A stretch of 64,000 nt of DNA, from assembly GCA_902795275.1 (NCBI GenBank), contig CADBKQ010000002.1, positions 62,001 through 126,000 of the forward strand, read 5' to 3'. Origin of the DNA: an uncultured Eubacteriales bacterium. Its GTDB lineage: Bacteria; Bacillota; Clostridia; Christensenellales; Aristaeellaceae. The translations under genes and the position numbers were made by a program. Positions 43,605 through 52,108 of this stretch are shown here, one piece after another. Under the pieces are notes generated by a model, which was not told the DNA's origin, made no database searches, and saw nothing but the letters and a program-made list of their open reading frames with translations. Every line of letters begins with the position of its first letter. Positions within the stretch are counted from its first letter, which is position 1.

Positions 43605-44888
43605 TTATTCTTGTATTGTTCCGATCAAGCCGTCCTGATGCAATCCGGTCACGGTCACAACGCAGAGCTTGCCGGGCTTACCGCCTTCCACGGCGCAGGG
43701 CATATACTCGGCGGTATAGCCGTGGATGAGGTCGTTTTCGTCGGTTTCTTCCAGGAGCACTTCCACGGTTTTGCCGATCCAGGAGGCGCGGTAGGCTTCG
43801 GCCAGTTCGTTTCCCACAGCAATCAGCTGCCTGGCACGTTCCTCGCGGACGGCCCGCTTCATCTGGTTGGGCATGGCAGCGGCAGGCGTACCCTGGCGGG
43901 CAGAATAGGGAAACACGTGCATCCGGGCGAAACCGATCTCTTTGCTGAACGCCACGGTCTCGGCAAATTCTTCCTCCGTTTCTCCCGGGAAGCCGGTGAT
44001 CACGTCGGTGGTGATGGCGCAGGACGGGAACGCCTGCCGAAGCAAAGCGCAGGCCCGGTGGAAATCCTCGGTGGTATAGCGGCGGCGCATCCGTTTCAGC
44101 ACCGCGTCGCTGCCCGACTGCAAAGCTAAATGAAACTGCGGGCAGACCTTTTTTTCCTGCTGTAAAGCGTCAACAAATTCCTCCGTCACGATCACCGGTT
44201 CCAGCGAGCCTAAACGAATCCGGCTGACCCCCGGCGCGTCGCAGGCGCGGATGGCATCGATCAGGGAAGCGTTTTCTAGATCCCGGCCATAGCTGGTCAG
44301 ATGGATGCCCGTCAGCACCAATTCCCGGAAGCCTGCCTGCGCCAAGCGGCAGGCTTCTTTGGCGATATCCTCCGGCCTGCGGGAGCGAATGCCGCCGCGC
44401 ACGTAGGGGATGATGCAGTAGGTGCAGTACCGGTCGCAGCCTTCCTGGATTTTCAGCACCGCGCGGGTGTGTCCCTCATGGCTGGAAATGGACAGCGGTT
44501 CATAGGGCGTGCGCAGGATGTCCGTGACCGCCGCCACCCGTTCGCCCTTCTCGATGGCTTCCTCTAGCAGCTTTACGACCTCGCCCCGCCGGGCGTTGCC
44601 GATCACCAGCCGCGCGCCGGTCTCCAGCAGCTTTTCCCCGTCCCGCTGGGCCAGGCACCCGGCGATCACCACCTGGGCGCTGGGATTCGTGCGCAGCGCA
44701 CGGCGCACGGCGTTCAGGCTTTTCTTGTCGCCGGTGCCGGTGACGGTGCAGGTGTTCACCACATACACATCCGCCACGTCGGAAAAAGCCCGGGGCTCGT
44801 ACCCCGCCTGCTCGAACAGCTCCAGCATAGCCTGGGAATCGTACTGGTTCACCTTGCAGCCAAGGGTGTGGAAAGCAACGGTTTTCAT
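43605..44888 (-). CDS. mtaB: tRNA (N6-threonylcarbamoyladenosine(37)-C2)-methylthiotransferase MtaB
   Basis: A 427-residue radical SAM methylthiotransferase converting t6A37 to ms2t6A37 in tRNA. The N-terminal UPF0004 domain has cysteines in TLGCKVNQYDSQ, NTCTVT and AGCLAQR that hold the auxiliary [4Fe-4S]. The radical SAM CxxxCxxC is in EGCDRYCTYCIIPYVRGG. A TRAM-like domain ends the protein. The N-terminus with HTLGCKVNQ assigns it to MtaB (YqeV) rather than MiaB. It is followed on the same strand, upstream, by rsmE (24 bp apart), a translation-modification pair. Confidence 0.94.
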   Translation of the reverse strand: MKTVAFHTLGCKVNQYDSQAMLELFEQAGYEPRAFSDVADVYVVNTCTVTGTGDKKSLNAVRRALRTNPSAQVVIAGCLAQRDGEKLLETGARLVIGNARRGEVVKLLEEAIEKGERVAAVTDILRTPYEPLSISSHEGHTRAVLKIQEGCDRYCTYCIIPYVRGGIRSRRPEDIAKEACRLAQAGFRELVLTGIHLTSYGRDLENASLIDAIRACDAPGVSRIRLGSLEPVIVTEEFVDALQQEKKVCPQFHLALQSGSDAVLKRMRRRYTTEDFHRACALLRQAFPSCAITTDVITGFPGETEEEFAETVAFSKEIGFARMHVFPYSARQGTPAAAMPNQMKRAVREERARQLIAVGNELAEAYRASWIGKTVEVLLEETDENDLIHGYTAEYMPCAVEGGKPGKLCVVTVTGLHQDGLIGTIQE

Positions 44889-44912
44889 ATGTGCGAAAAA
44901 CTCCTTGAAAAA

Positions 44913-45629
44913 TTATTCCATATCGCCCGAGATCGTCAGCAGGGAAATCATCGCTGCCAGCCCCGCCGTTTCGGTGCGGAAAATACGGGGGCCTAACGTG
45001 ACGGGCTTCGCGCCCGCGGCTTTCAGCCTGTCGATTTCCTCCGGGGAAATGCCGCCCTCTGGGCCGATGATCATAGCGACGTCCTTTTCACCCTGCCACT
45101 TGGCGCGGATGCCGTTTCCGTGTTCTTCCTCCCAGGGAACGAGGATCAGGCTGTGCTGTGCGATTTGCGCGCACATCGCCCCGAAGGAAAGCGGCAAGGC
45201 AATGTCAGGCACCGCCGCGCGCCCGGACTGCTTGGCCGCTTCGGCGGCGATGCGCTGGTACCGAGCCTGCTTTTTCGCGGCGTCCTTGCCCTCCCACCGG
45301 GCCACGCAGCGGGAAAACTCCACCGGCACGATACGGCACACGCCCGCCTCTGTGCATTTCTGCGTGATAAAATCCATCTTGTCGCCCTTTGGAATGCCCT
45401 GGTACAGCGTGACGGATACGGACGGTTCCGGGGAAGGCAGCGTTTCTTTCAGCGTCAGCGCCACCCGCGGGCTGGTTTCCCGGATCACCGCGGCGTACAC
45501 CCGGCCCTCCAGCAGCGCCTGGCATTCGTCGCCGACGCCCAAACGCAGCACCCGCAGGGCGTGGTTCTCCTCCTCCGGCGGCAGCATGACAGTGTCCCCG
45601 TCTGTTCTTTCGGCAAAAAAACGGTGCAT
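44913..45629 (-). CDS. rsmE: 16S rRNA (uracil(1498)-N3)-methyltransferase
   Basis: A 238-residue RsmE SPOUT methyltransferase, methylating U1498 of 16S rRNA. The N-terminal PUA-like part begins MHRFFAE and includes NHALRVLRLGVGD. The knot region has IIGPEGGISPEEI and LGPRIFRTETAGLAAM. KGDKMDFITQKCTEAGV is also conserved. It is divergent from the PQQ-propeller gene and upstream of mtaB. Confidence 0.95.
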   Translation of the reverse strand: MHRFFAERTDGDTVMLPPEEENHALRVLRLGVGDECQALLEGRVYAAVIRETSPRVALTLKETLPSPEPSVSVTLYQGIPKGDKMDFITQKCTEAGVCRIVPVEFSRCVARWEGKDAAKKQARYQRIAAEAAKQSGRAAVPDIALPLSFGAMCAQIAQHSLILVPWEEEHGNGIRAKWQGEKDVAMIIGPEGGISPEEIDRLKAAGAKPVTLGPRIFRTETAGLAAMISLLTISGDME

Positions 45630-45750
45630 GGCGCTTTCATCCTTCCTCGCGATTGCAAGGTTATTCTATCATACTTCCGCGGAAAAATGAAGCGCGGATT
45701 TCCCGTCCGATGAATTTTCTGTAAAACATGTTCGACACGGTTTTTTTGTC

Positions 45751-45779
45751 TTGTGTATCCGGGCCGTTTCTGGTATACT
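45751..45779 (+). promoter_or_regulatory. Promoter of the PQQ-propeller gene
   Basis: -35 TTGTGT (45751-45756), 17-bp spacer, -10 TATACT (45774-45779). Its position shows that the in-frame TTG at 45751 is not the gene start. Confidence 0.7.
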
Positions 45780-45828
45780 ATATATGGATTATTTTGCACT
45801 TTGTATGATGTACGGGAGGATCAATCCT

Positions 45829-48513
45829 GTGAGCAATTATCAAGACCCGAATTCCAACCAGCAGCCGGTGGTGCGCCACCGCCGCAGCGAACGCCACCGC
45901 CAGGGCGCGGGAAGCGGCTATGAAGCCCCTGCTGTTCAGCCCGCCCGGCAGGTACCGCCCGAAAACGAACCGGTGGACGAAATCAAATGGCAGCGGCGCC
46001 AGCCGTCCAATTGGCCGGAAGAAAACGACAGCTTTTCCGCCGCGCCCGTTGCCCGCGGCAGAAGGCAGAACGCGGCCGCCCCGGACGAACAGATGTTTAT
46101 GCGCAGGACCCCGGCGCTGAATGACGCTTATGACGACGAAGAGGACGAGGAGCGCACCTTCCCCTGGCTCAAAGTGATCGTGGGCCTGCTGATCGCAGTG
46201 CTGCTCTTTGGCGTGGCGCTGCATTTCATCCAGGACGCCGGCCCGCTGAATCCGATTAAAAACGCGATAGACGGCTTGATTACGGTCAAGGCGAAAGAGC
46301 CCGGGAAGGTGATTTCCTTCCAGGCGGCCAGCAGCACTTCCCTGGTGAATCAGCGCCTGCTGCTCAGTCTGACCACGAATCAGGCGGTGGACGGCGTGCG
46401 CATCGAAGACGCCGACGGCAACGACATCGCCTGCACCGTGAACCTGGTCAACGGCACGAATGAAACAAACAAGATCTGGAATATCAACGCCATTTTCGAC
46501 AGCCCCTACTCCGGGGAAGTGTTCGCCGTGATCCGCCAGGAAAACAACTGGATCAGAACAGACCAATCCGTTTCCCTCGTGATCGTGGAACCCACGCCCC
46601 TTCCCATGGACACGCCCTTCCCCACGCAGGCGCCTGCGGAAACGCTGCCCCCGACTCAGGAGCCGGAGGAATCGGAGGAGCCCGCGGTTTTCTTCGTTTC
46701 CGAACCGGAGGACAGCGTTCCTCCCGAATCAGAAGGAACGGGGATCCCGCTCTTTTCGGAGGACTCCGAACCCCTTTCCGCCGCCGTCACCTGGGCTCCC
46801 ACGGTCGAGCCGCTTCCCACCGAAACGCCGGATGACATGCTGACGGAAGACCCGACCGACATGCCGACGGAAGAGCCGACGCCCGACCCGACTGCGGAGC
46901 CCACCGAAGCGCCGCCCATGGGCCCCACTCCGGATCCCACCGTCACGCCGCTGCCCCGGCTGGAAGCAAACGAGGGCGCGGGTTCGCTGAAAACCACGGA
47001 CACGGTCTACCGCGGGAAAAAGAGCGTTTCCTCCTTCAGCCGCGAAATGGGCTACGTCGCTCCGCATCCCGACCAATATACCCATTACGCCATCGGCGTG
47101 ACGACCTTCCGCGGCGACAACTTCCGCCGCAACGCGGCCTTTGGCACAGCGGATGTGCAGGCTGAATCCCTTTCCGTGGCCTGGCAGGTTCCCCTGGGAT
47201 CGCTCCGCACAGAGGACAGCGGCACCCTGTACGGCGTCGGCTGGACCGGCCAGCCCGCCATCGTCCACTGGTCGAAGGAGGTCCGCGAGGGCATGAACCT
47301 GTTTGAGGACAAAAAGAGCAAGGTTCTCAACGAAGTCATCTTCGCCGGGCAGGACGGAAAAATCTATTTCCTCGACTTGAAGGACGGCACGCCCACCCGG
47401 GATGAAATCAACGTGGGCTATCCTATGAAGGGCAGCGTATCCGTCGACTGCATTTGCAGGCCGCTGCTGGCCGTGGGCCAGGGCATTTCCAAGCTGGCCA
47501 ACGGCAAGACCGGTTCCATCGGCACGCGGCTGTTCAATCTGGTCACGGGCAAGGAAGTGTACCTGCTCAACGGCCGCAAGCACGACACGCAGCCCAAGCA
47601 GTACTCCAGCAACGGCGCTTTTGACGGCACTTCCCTGTTCCTGTACGACGAGCGGGGCGTGAACGCCATGATCGTCGCCGGGGAAAACGGCTTGCTGTAC
47701 ACCGTCGATCTGAACATGAAGTTTGAGTATCCCAACAACGACTTCCCCGACCGGGCGGTGTCCATTGACATCAAGCCCGAAATCACCTACCTGCTCACCA
47801 AATCGGGCAGCGAAAAGGATGCCCAGACCGCCGTGGAAAGCAGCGTGGCGATGTACGACAAATACATCTATATGGCGGACGCCTACGGCATCATCCGCTG
47901 CGTGGATTCCGACACGATGAAGACCGTCTGGGCTGTGGACGGAGGCGACAACATCGACGCCTGCCCTGCCCTGGACATGGACGGAAGCAACAATCTGCGG
48001 CTGTACGTCGGCAACACCGCATATAACCGCCTCGGCGCCAAGAACCCCGTGACCATCCGCAGCCTGAACGCCCTGACCGGGGATGAAATCTGGCGCTACG
48101 AAATCAAATGCGATTTTGACAAGAACCAGCTTTCCGGCTGCAAGGCCAGCCCGGTGATCGGCCAGAACGCCATCGGCAATCTGGTCATCTTCACCGTGAA
48201 CAAGGTCAGCGGCGGCGGCAGCAAGGTCATCGCGCTGGACAAGAATTCCGGCCGGGCGGTATGGGAATACGCGCTGGCGGACGAAGCCATCTCCTCCCCC
48301 GTTGCTGTGTACGACGAACGGGGCGAAGCCTGGATCATCCAGGGCGACGAAGGCGGCAACCTGACCATGCTATCCGGGCGCACCGGCGAAAAGCGCGCTT
48401 CCATCAACCTGGGCGGCGCGATTCAGGCCAGCCCCGCCGTGTACAAAGATCGTCTGGTGGTTGGCACTTGCAGCAAGGGCAACGCCGCCATGTTCTGCAT
48501 CGACATTCAATAA
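45829..48513 (+). CDS. Membrane-anchored PQQ-type beta-propeller protein
   Basis: An 894-residue protein. Residues 1-110 are cytoplasmic, Arg/Gln/Glu-rich and probably disordered. A transmembrane helix lies at about 112-134. A beta-sandwich-like region follows, then a long Pro/Thr/Glu linker. From about residue 420 repeated PQQ-like propeller blades run to the end, for example DGKIYFLDLKDGTP, ENGLLYTVDLNM and GSKVIALDKNSGRAVWEYAL. No PQQ cofactor need be implied; such propellers often scaffold envelope complexes. The start is a GTG at 45829 with GGGAGGATC upstream. The next gene is a SpoIID-SH3 protein, suggesting a shared cell-envelope role. Confidence 0.82.
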   Translation: MSNYQDPNSNQQPVVRHRRSERHRQGAGSGYEAPAVQPARQVPPENEPVDEIKWQRRQPSNWPEENDSFSAAPVARGRRQNAAAPDEQMFMRRTPALNDAYDDEEDEERTFPWLKVIVGLLIAVLLFGVALHFIQDAGPLNPIKNAIDGLITVKAKEPGKVISFQAASSTSLVNQRLLLSLTTNQAVDGVRIEDADGNDIACTVNLVNGTNETNKIWNINAIFDSPYSGEVFAVIRQENNWIRTDQSVSLVIVEPTPLPMDTPFPTQAPAETLPPTQEPEESEEPAVFFVSEPEDSVPPESEGTGIPLFSEDSEPLSAAVTWAPTVEPLPTETPDDMLTEDPTDMPTEEPTPDPTAEPTEAPPMGPTPDPTVTPLPRLEANEGAGSLKTTDTVYRGKKSVSSFSREMGYVAPHPDQYTHYAIGVTTFRGDNFRRNAAFGTADVQAESLSVAWQVPLGSLRTEDSGTLYGVGWTGQPAIVHWSKEVREGMNLFEDKKSKVLNEVIFAGQDGKIYFLDLKDGTPTRDEINVGYPMKGSVSVDCICRPLLAVGQGISKLANGKTGSIGTRLFNLVTGKEVYLLNGRKHDTQPKQYSSNGAFDGTSLFLYDERGVNAMIVAGENGLLYTVDLNMKFEYPNNDFPDRAVSIDIKPEITYLLTKSGSEKDAQTAVESSVAMYDKYIYMADAYGIIRCVDSDTMKTVWAVDGGDNIDACPALDMDGSNNLRLYVGNTAYNRLGAKNPVTIRSLNALTGDEIWRYEIKCDFDKNQLSGCKASPVIGQNAIGNLVIFTVNKVSGGGSKVIALDKNSGRAVWEYALADEAISSPVAVYDERGEAWIIQGDEGGNLTMLSGRTGEKRASINLGGAIQASPAVYKDRLVVGTCSKGNAAMFCIDIQ

Positions 48514-48525
48514 CAGCATTCCCCG

Positions 48526-48563
48526 CGCCGCGCATGCTTCCCTGGCATGGGCGGCGTTTTTCA
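48526..48563 (+). terminator. Terminator after the propeller gene
   Basis: CGCCGCGCATGC pairs with GCATGGGCGGCG with one mismatch, followed by TTTTTCATATTTTT. Confidence 0.75.
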
Positions 48564-48574
48564 TATTTTTCTAT

Positions 48575-48602
48575 TTGCATTCGCGACATTTTTCGATATA
48601 AT
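48575..48602 (+). promoter_or_regulatory. Promoter of the SpoIID-like gene
   Basis: -35 TTGCAT (48575-48580), 16-bp spacer, -10 TATAAT (48597-48602). It leaves an unusually long leader of about 125 nt with GC-rich inverted segments; I recognise no known riboswitch in it. Confidence 0.6.
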
Positions 48603-48734
48603 AAAACAGACAGGATGCGAGGCCGGCGAAACGCGCCGGGAAGCATGCCGGGAAATTTACAATCCGGAACCGTCATTCCGCCGGATGATCAACATATATT
48701 GAACCATCAATTCCGTGGGAAAGGGGCTGTTCGT

Positions 48735-50462
48735 TTGAAAAGAACGGTGCGATTCATTTCCTTTATGCTGGCGGTGATGCTTCTGCTGCCTGTATCCATG
48801 CAGGCGGAAGCGGAAAAAACCAGCGGCGTGGTGCGGGTGCTGCTGACGCGGCTGAAAGTGACCGACCAGCTGAAAATCTCCCTGGACGGCAGCTATACCC
48901 TGGAGGGTATCGCCTTCCAGCGGGGCAGCCAGCTGACCGTCGTATCCGGAAAAGACGGGCTGTATGTCTATTACGAAGGCATGTCCATGAAGATGGGCAA
49001 GCAGATGACCCTGGTGCGCCACGAAACGGAGGAGGGCCTGGAAAACGGCATCCGCTTCAACGGCAATTATGAGCTGCACCCCGGCGATCTGAAGCTGACC
49101 GCCGACGGCGGAAGTATCCGCGCCGTCCTGTACGCGCCGGTGGAGGAATACCTGCTGGGCGTGGTGCCGTATGAAATGAGCGATTCCTTCCCGCTGGAAG
49201 CGCTGAAAGCCCAGGCCGTGGCCGCCCGCACTTACGCCCTGAAAAGGACAGGCTCGGCGAAGGACTACGACGTGGAGGACAACACCAACGACCAGGCTTA
49301 TTACGGCGTGAAAGCCCAAAATAAAAACGCCGCCCAGGCCGTGCGGGAAACCGCGGGCCAATGCGGGTATTACAAGGGACAGATGGCCGACTGCTATTAC
49401 TCCGCCAGCAACGGCGGGCAGACCGATCTGCCCTCCCATGTGTGGAGCAAGGAAAACCCCGGGTATCTGACGATGGCCGACGATCCCTACGATTTGCAGA
49501 ATCCGGAAAGCGTGGTCAGAAGCGCCCGGCTGCCCAAGGAGCTGAAAAGCAACGACGACCTGGGCGCGCTGAAAGAGCCCATTTTAAGCGCCCTGTCCGA
49601 GCTGCTGGAAAGCAAGGGTTACGACGGGGACATGGAGCAGATTCAGGTAATGGGCATCATGGACGCCGAAACCGCGCTGCCCAAGTATCACGATTCGCCC
49701 TCCAAGATCATGACGCTGCTGCGGCTGTTCCTGACGGTGAAAGCCCGGAAGCTGATTGTGGAGGAGCCGCCGGAAGAAGAGGACATTTCGATTTTCTCCG
49801 TCATCAAGGACGACGCCCCGCTTCCCACCGACACGCCCGCGCCCTCCCCCCTGCCCGGTGAAAAATGGAGCGCTCCCGAAGCGCTGTCCGACCCGGTGCT
49901 GGTGACGCTGGATCTTTTCCCGCTGGTGGAAAGCGCTCTGAACCTGTCCATCAACTCCGGCAGCAACGAGATCATTTCCATCAAGGAAACATCAGCATCG
50001 TTTATCCTGGAATCCCGGCGGTTCGGCCACGGCGTAGGCATGAGCCAGCGGGGGGCGCAGTGCATGGCGGGGATTTACCGCTGGAATTATGAGCAGATTC
50101 TGCGGTTCTATTATCCCGGCATGCAGCTGGAAACCGTCAGCTACACCGCCCAATTGCAGCCCAAGCTGGACGCCCGCTTCCTCACCACGCCCGGCCCCGC
50201 GGCAACGCCCACGCCCCGGCCCACGGTGATGCCGGTGCTTTCCACGCCCGGCCCGCAGGAATACAAGGTGAAGGTAACGAACATCGGCGAAAACTCTTAT
50301 CTCAACATGCGCGCCCAGCCCAGCACCCAGTCCGACGTGATTCGCCTGCTGTACTACGGCCAGGAGTTGATCGTGCTCCATGAGGACGGCGACTGGCTGA
50401 CCGTGCGCACTGACGATCTGAACGGGTACGTGATGAAAGAATTTGTCCAGAAGGCCGAATAA
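48735..50462 (+). CDS. Secreted SpoIID/LytB-domain protein with C-terminal SH3 domain
   Basis: A 575-residue exported protein. The signal peptide ends near VSMQAEAE. A SpoIID/LytB domain occupies about residues 60-470, with the core VPYEMSDSFPLEALKAQAVA, the SASNGGQTD block, and RRFGHGVGMSQRGAQCMA near its end. SpoIID is a lytic transglycosylase that thins peptidoglycan in engulfment; homologues outside sporulation loci are common. A Pro/Thr linker leads to an SH3b domain at about 510-573 (NSYLNMRAQPSTQSDVIRLL). The start is TTG at 48735 after AAAGGGG; the long frame upstream runs through the previous gene and terminator and is not coding. Confidence 0.87.
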   Translation: MKRTVRFISFMLAVMLLLPVSMQAEAEKTSGVVRVLLTRLKVTDQLKISLDGSYTLEGIAFQRGSQLTVVSGKDGLYVYYEGMSMKMGKQMTLVRHETEEGLENGIRFNGNYELHPGDLKLTADGGSIRAVLYAPVEEYLLGVVPYEMSDSFPLEALKAQAVAARTYALKRTGSAKDYDVEDNTNDQAYYGVKAQNKNAAQAVRETAGQCGYYKGQMADCYYSASNGGQTDLPSHVWSKENPGYLTMADDPYDLQNPESVVRSARLPKELKSNDDLGALKEPILSALSELLESKGYDGDMEQIQVMGIMDAETALPKYHDSPSKIMTLLRLFLTVKARKLIVEEPPEEEDISIFSVIKDDAPLPTDTPAPSPLPGEKWSAPEALSDPVLVTLDLFPLVESALNLSINSGSNEIISIKETSASFILESRRFGHGVGMSQRGAQCMAGIYRWNYEQILRFYYPGMQLETVSYTAQLQPKLDARFLTTPGPAATPTPRPTVMPVLSTPGPQEYKVKVTNIGENSYLNMRAQPSTQSDVIRLLYYGQELIVLHEDGDWLTVRTDDLNGYVMKEFVQKAE

Positions 50463-50465
50463 ACC

Positions 50466-50509
50466 AAAAGGAAAAGGACGCCGGATCTTCTCCGCGTCCT
50501 TTTCCTTTG
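50466..50509. terminator. Bidirectional terminator
   Basis: A long stem AAAAGGAAAAGGACGC / GCGTCCTTTTCCTTT has T-rich flanks on both strands. It lies between convergent genes. Confidence 0.8.
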
Positions 50510-50520
50510 CTGAATATGGA

Positions 50521-50748
50521 TCAGGCCTTCTGCCATTCCGCAGCCTTGGCGGCGGAAACGCGCTTGATGGTCTCTTCCGCGTAGGGGGATTCGGGGCCGC
50601 CCACGCCGTACAGGAACAGCTTGCCGTCCTGGGTCTTGTACAGGTCTTCTTCGTAACCGTCAGCATCGCCGAAAGCGCCGAACACTTTCTTCTGAATCAG
50701 TTCGGAAGATTCTGTATCATATTCAACCTTGCAAATAACCTTCTTCAT
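50521..50748 (-). CDS. Small conserved hypothetical protein
   Basis: A 75-residue protein (MKKVICKVEYDTESSELI, then EEDLYKTQDGKLFLYGVGGP). It resembles a small family common in clostridial genomes and mobile elements with the pattern Y-T-E-x-A-x-x-I and LYKTKxGxxFLYGEGG; no function is established. I use the ATG at 50748 behind AAAGGA; the longer frame upstream lacks a ribosome-binding site. It stands alone 134 bp after the Spo0A-like gene. Confidence 0.72.
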   Translation of the reverse strand: MKKVICKVEYDTESSELIQKKVFGAFGDADGYEEDLYKTQDGKLFLYGVGGPESPYAEETIKRVSAAKAAEWQKA

Positions 50749-50882
50749 TTTGCGAAGTCCTTTCATCTGCGGCTCTCGGCCGTTTTCTTTTTCGTGCTTT
50801 TTCAGCACCCCTATATCATACCACAGGAAGATAATGAACGCAATGTCATGTATTTGTCGGAAACATGCCAAATCAGGCAAAT

Positions 50883-51674
50883 TCAGGATATTTTTCCCAT
50901 TCTTTCTGAATCATTCCGTTCTTTTTCCCGCATCCGGCGCGCCAGGTCGCGCCTCACATATCCCGCCAGCATGGACAGGAATTCGGCGTTGGTGGGCTTC
51001 CCGCGTTCCGCGTCCACGGAATAACCGAACAGGGTCTGAATGGCGTTCAGGTCGCCGCGGAGCCAGGTGCTTTCCACCGCAGTACGGATGGCCTTTTCCA
51101 CCGCGCGGGCGGAGGTAAGGCAGGATGAGGCAACAAGCGGATACAGCAGCCCCGTGAAGGAAGCGCCAAGCTGCGGCGCGCAGGCCAGCGCGGACACCGC
51201 CCGGCAAATATATTGTTTCCCTTTGAGGGCTTCCGGTATACGCAGGAGAACGGCGTATTTTTCAGCAATTTCCATCCTGTCCGCCTCCCAGCGCTCCGCC
51301 AGCCTGGGCAGCGGCTTTTGGGCGGTGCTCTCCGTGAGCCGCAGAATTATTTCATCGTCGGTGTTCCAGGCCGCCGCTGCGTCCGCTCCCCTTTGGAGCG
51401 CCAGCCCCAGCCATTTATCTTCCCGCCCCAGGTACAGCACCCTGGGCGGACAAGGCATGGTTTCGCTCAGCCGTTCCAGAAGGCTCAGGCTGTCCAGACC
51501 CGAAAGCACGCCGTCCAGCAGCAGAAAGTCCGGGCACAAGCCCATGATCTCCTCCGGAATCGTTTCCCCGCTGCCGCTGCCGACTACGGCGATCTGCTCT
51601 GACTTTCCCAGGAGCGCTTCAAAACGCAGCGGTTCCATGGCGGCAATGTAAGCGCTTCTCTCCGGGGTCAGCAT
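50883..51674 (-). CDS. Spo0A-like regulator with a degenerate receiver domain
   Basis: A 263-residue protein. The C-terminal 110 residues match the Spo0A DNA-binding domain closely: LTSARAVEKAIRTAVES, WLRGDLNAIQTLFGYSV and GKPTNAEFLSML. The N-terminal receiver is decayed. The phosphoacceptor-like Asp is kept (LLLDGVLSGLDSL), but the acidic pair of strand 1 is replaced (TPERS), the switch Thr/Ser is missing (VLYLGRED) and the conserved Lys is absent (AAAAWN). It is probably a phosphorylation-independent relative of Spo0A. The ATG at 51674 overlaps the end of the exporter gene by 7 bp, so it is cotranscribed with a ThrE-type exporter. Confidence 0.85.
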   Translation of the reverse strand: MLTPERSAYIAAMEPLRFEALLGKSEQIAVVGSGSGETIPEEIMGLCPDFLLLDGVLSGLDSLSLLERLSETMPCPPRVLYLGREDKWLGLALQRGADAAAAWNTDDEIILRLTESTAQKPLPRLAERWEADRMEIAEKYAVLLRIPEALKGKQYICRAVSALACAPQLGASFTGLLYPLVASSCLTSARAVEKAIRTAVESTWLRGDLNAIQTLFGYSVDAERGKPTNAEFLSMLAGYVRRDLARRMREKERNDSERMGKIS

Positions 51675-52108
51675 GACGCGCCCCGTTTTTTCGCGTTCTG
51701 ACGCCAGAAGGCCGAAAAGAGCACCGACGAAATGGTAATCGCCATGGCGATGCCGCAGATGCCCAGCAGGGTGGCCGCGCCGGTCTGGACGGCCCGGCTG
51801 TATTCCCCGTCCACCACAAAGCGCATGGTGCGGTACAGGCCGATGCCGGGAACCAGGGGGATGATGGCTCCCGTCACAAACAGGGTCGCCACGCGCTTCA
51901 TCAGCCGGGCGGCCAGCTCGCAGCACAGGCCGATCAACAGGCTGGCCAGGAAGTAGGCCAGCGTGCTTTGTTTCAGCAGCAGGAACACACTGTATCCCAG
52001 GATGCTGACGACGGAGCTGACCAGGATGGTGCTCCTGGGCTGGTGCAGCAGCACGGAAAAACTGGCCGCGGCGACGCCGCAGGCAAGCAATTGAATCCAC
52101 CAGCTCAT
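51668..52108 (-). CDS. ThrE-family exporter, small subunit (YjjB-like)
   Basis: A 146-residue membrane protein with four to five hydrophobic segments, matching the C-terminal half of the threonine/serine exporter ThrE (ThrE_2/YjjB). FVTGAIIPLVPGIGLYRTMR is the family signature. Its ATG overlaps the stop of the partner gene. Together the two form a split exporter. Members export Thr/Ser or, for YjjPB in E. coli, succinate, so the substrate is open. Confidence 0.87.
   Translation of the reverse strand: MSWWIQLLACGVAAASFSVLLHQPRSTILVSSVVSILGYSVFLLLKQSTLAYFLASLLIGLCCELAARLMKRVATLFVTGAIIPLVPGIGLYRTMRFVVDGEYSRAVQTGAATLLGICGIAMAITISSVLFSAFWRQNAKKRGASC

Noticed and set aside
48261..48734. N-terminal extension of the SpoIID-like gene back into the propeller gene
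   Set aside because: The extension runs out of phase through the end of another gene, its terminator and a promoter. The signal peptide begins at the TTG at 48735.
51675..52100. N-terminal extension of the Spo0A-like gene
   Set aside because: It is the exporter gene read in the wrong phase; the translation is Arg/Pro/His-rich with no receiver-like sequence.
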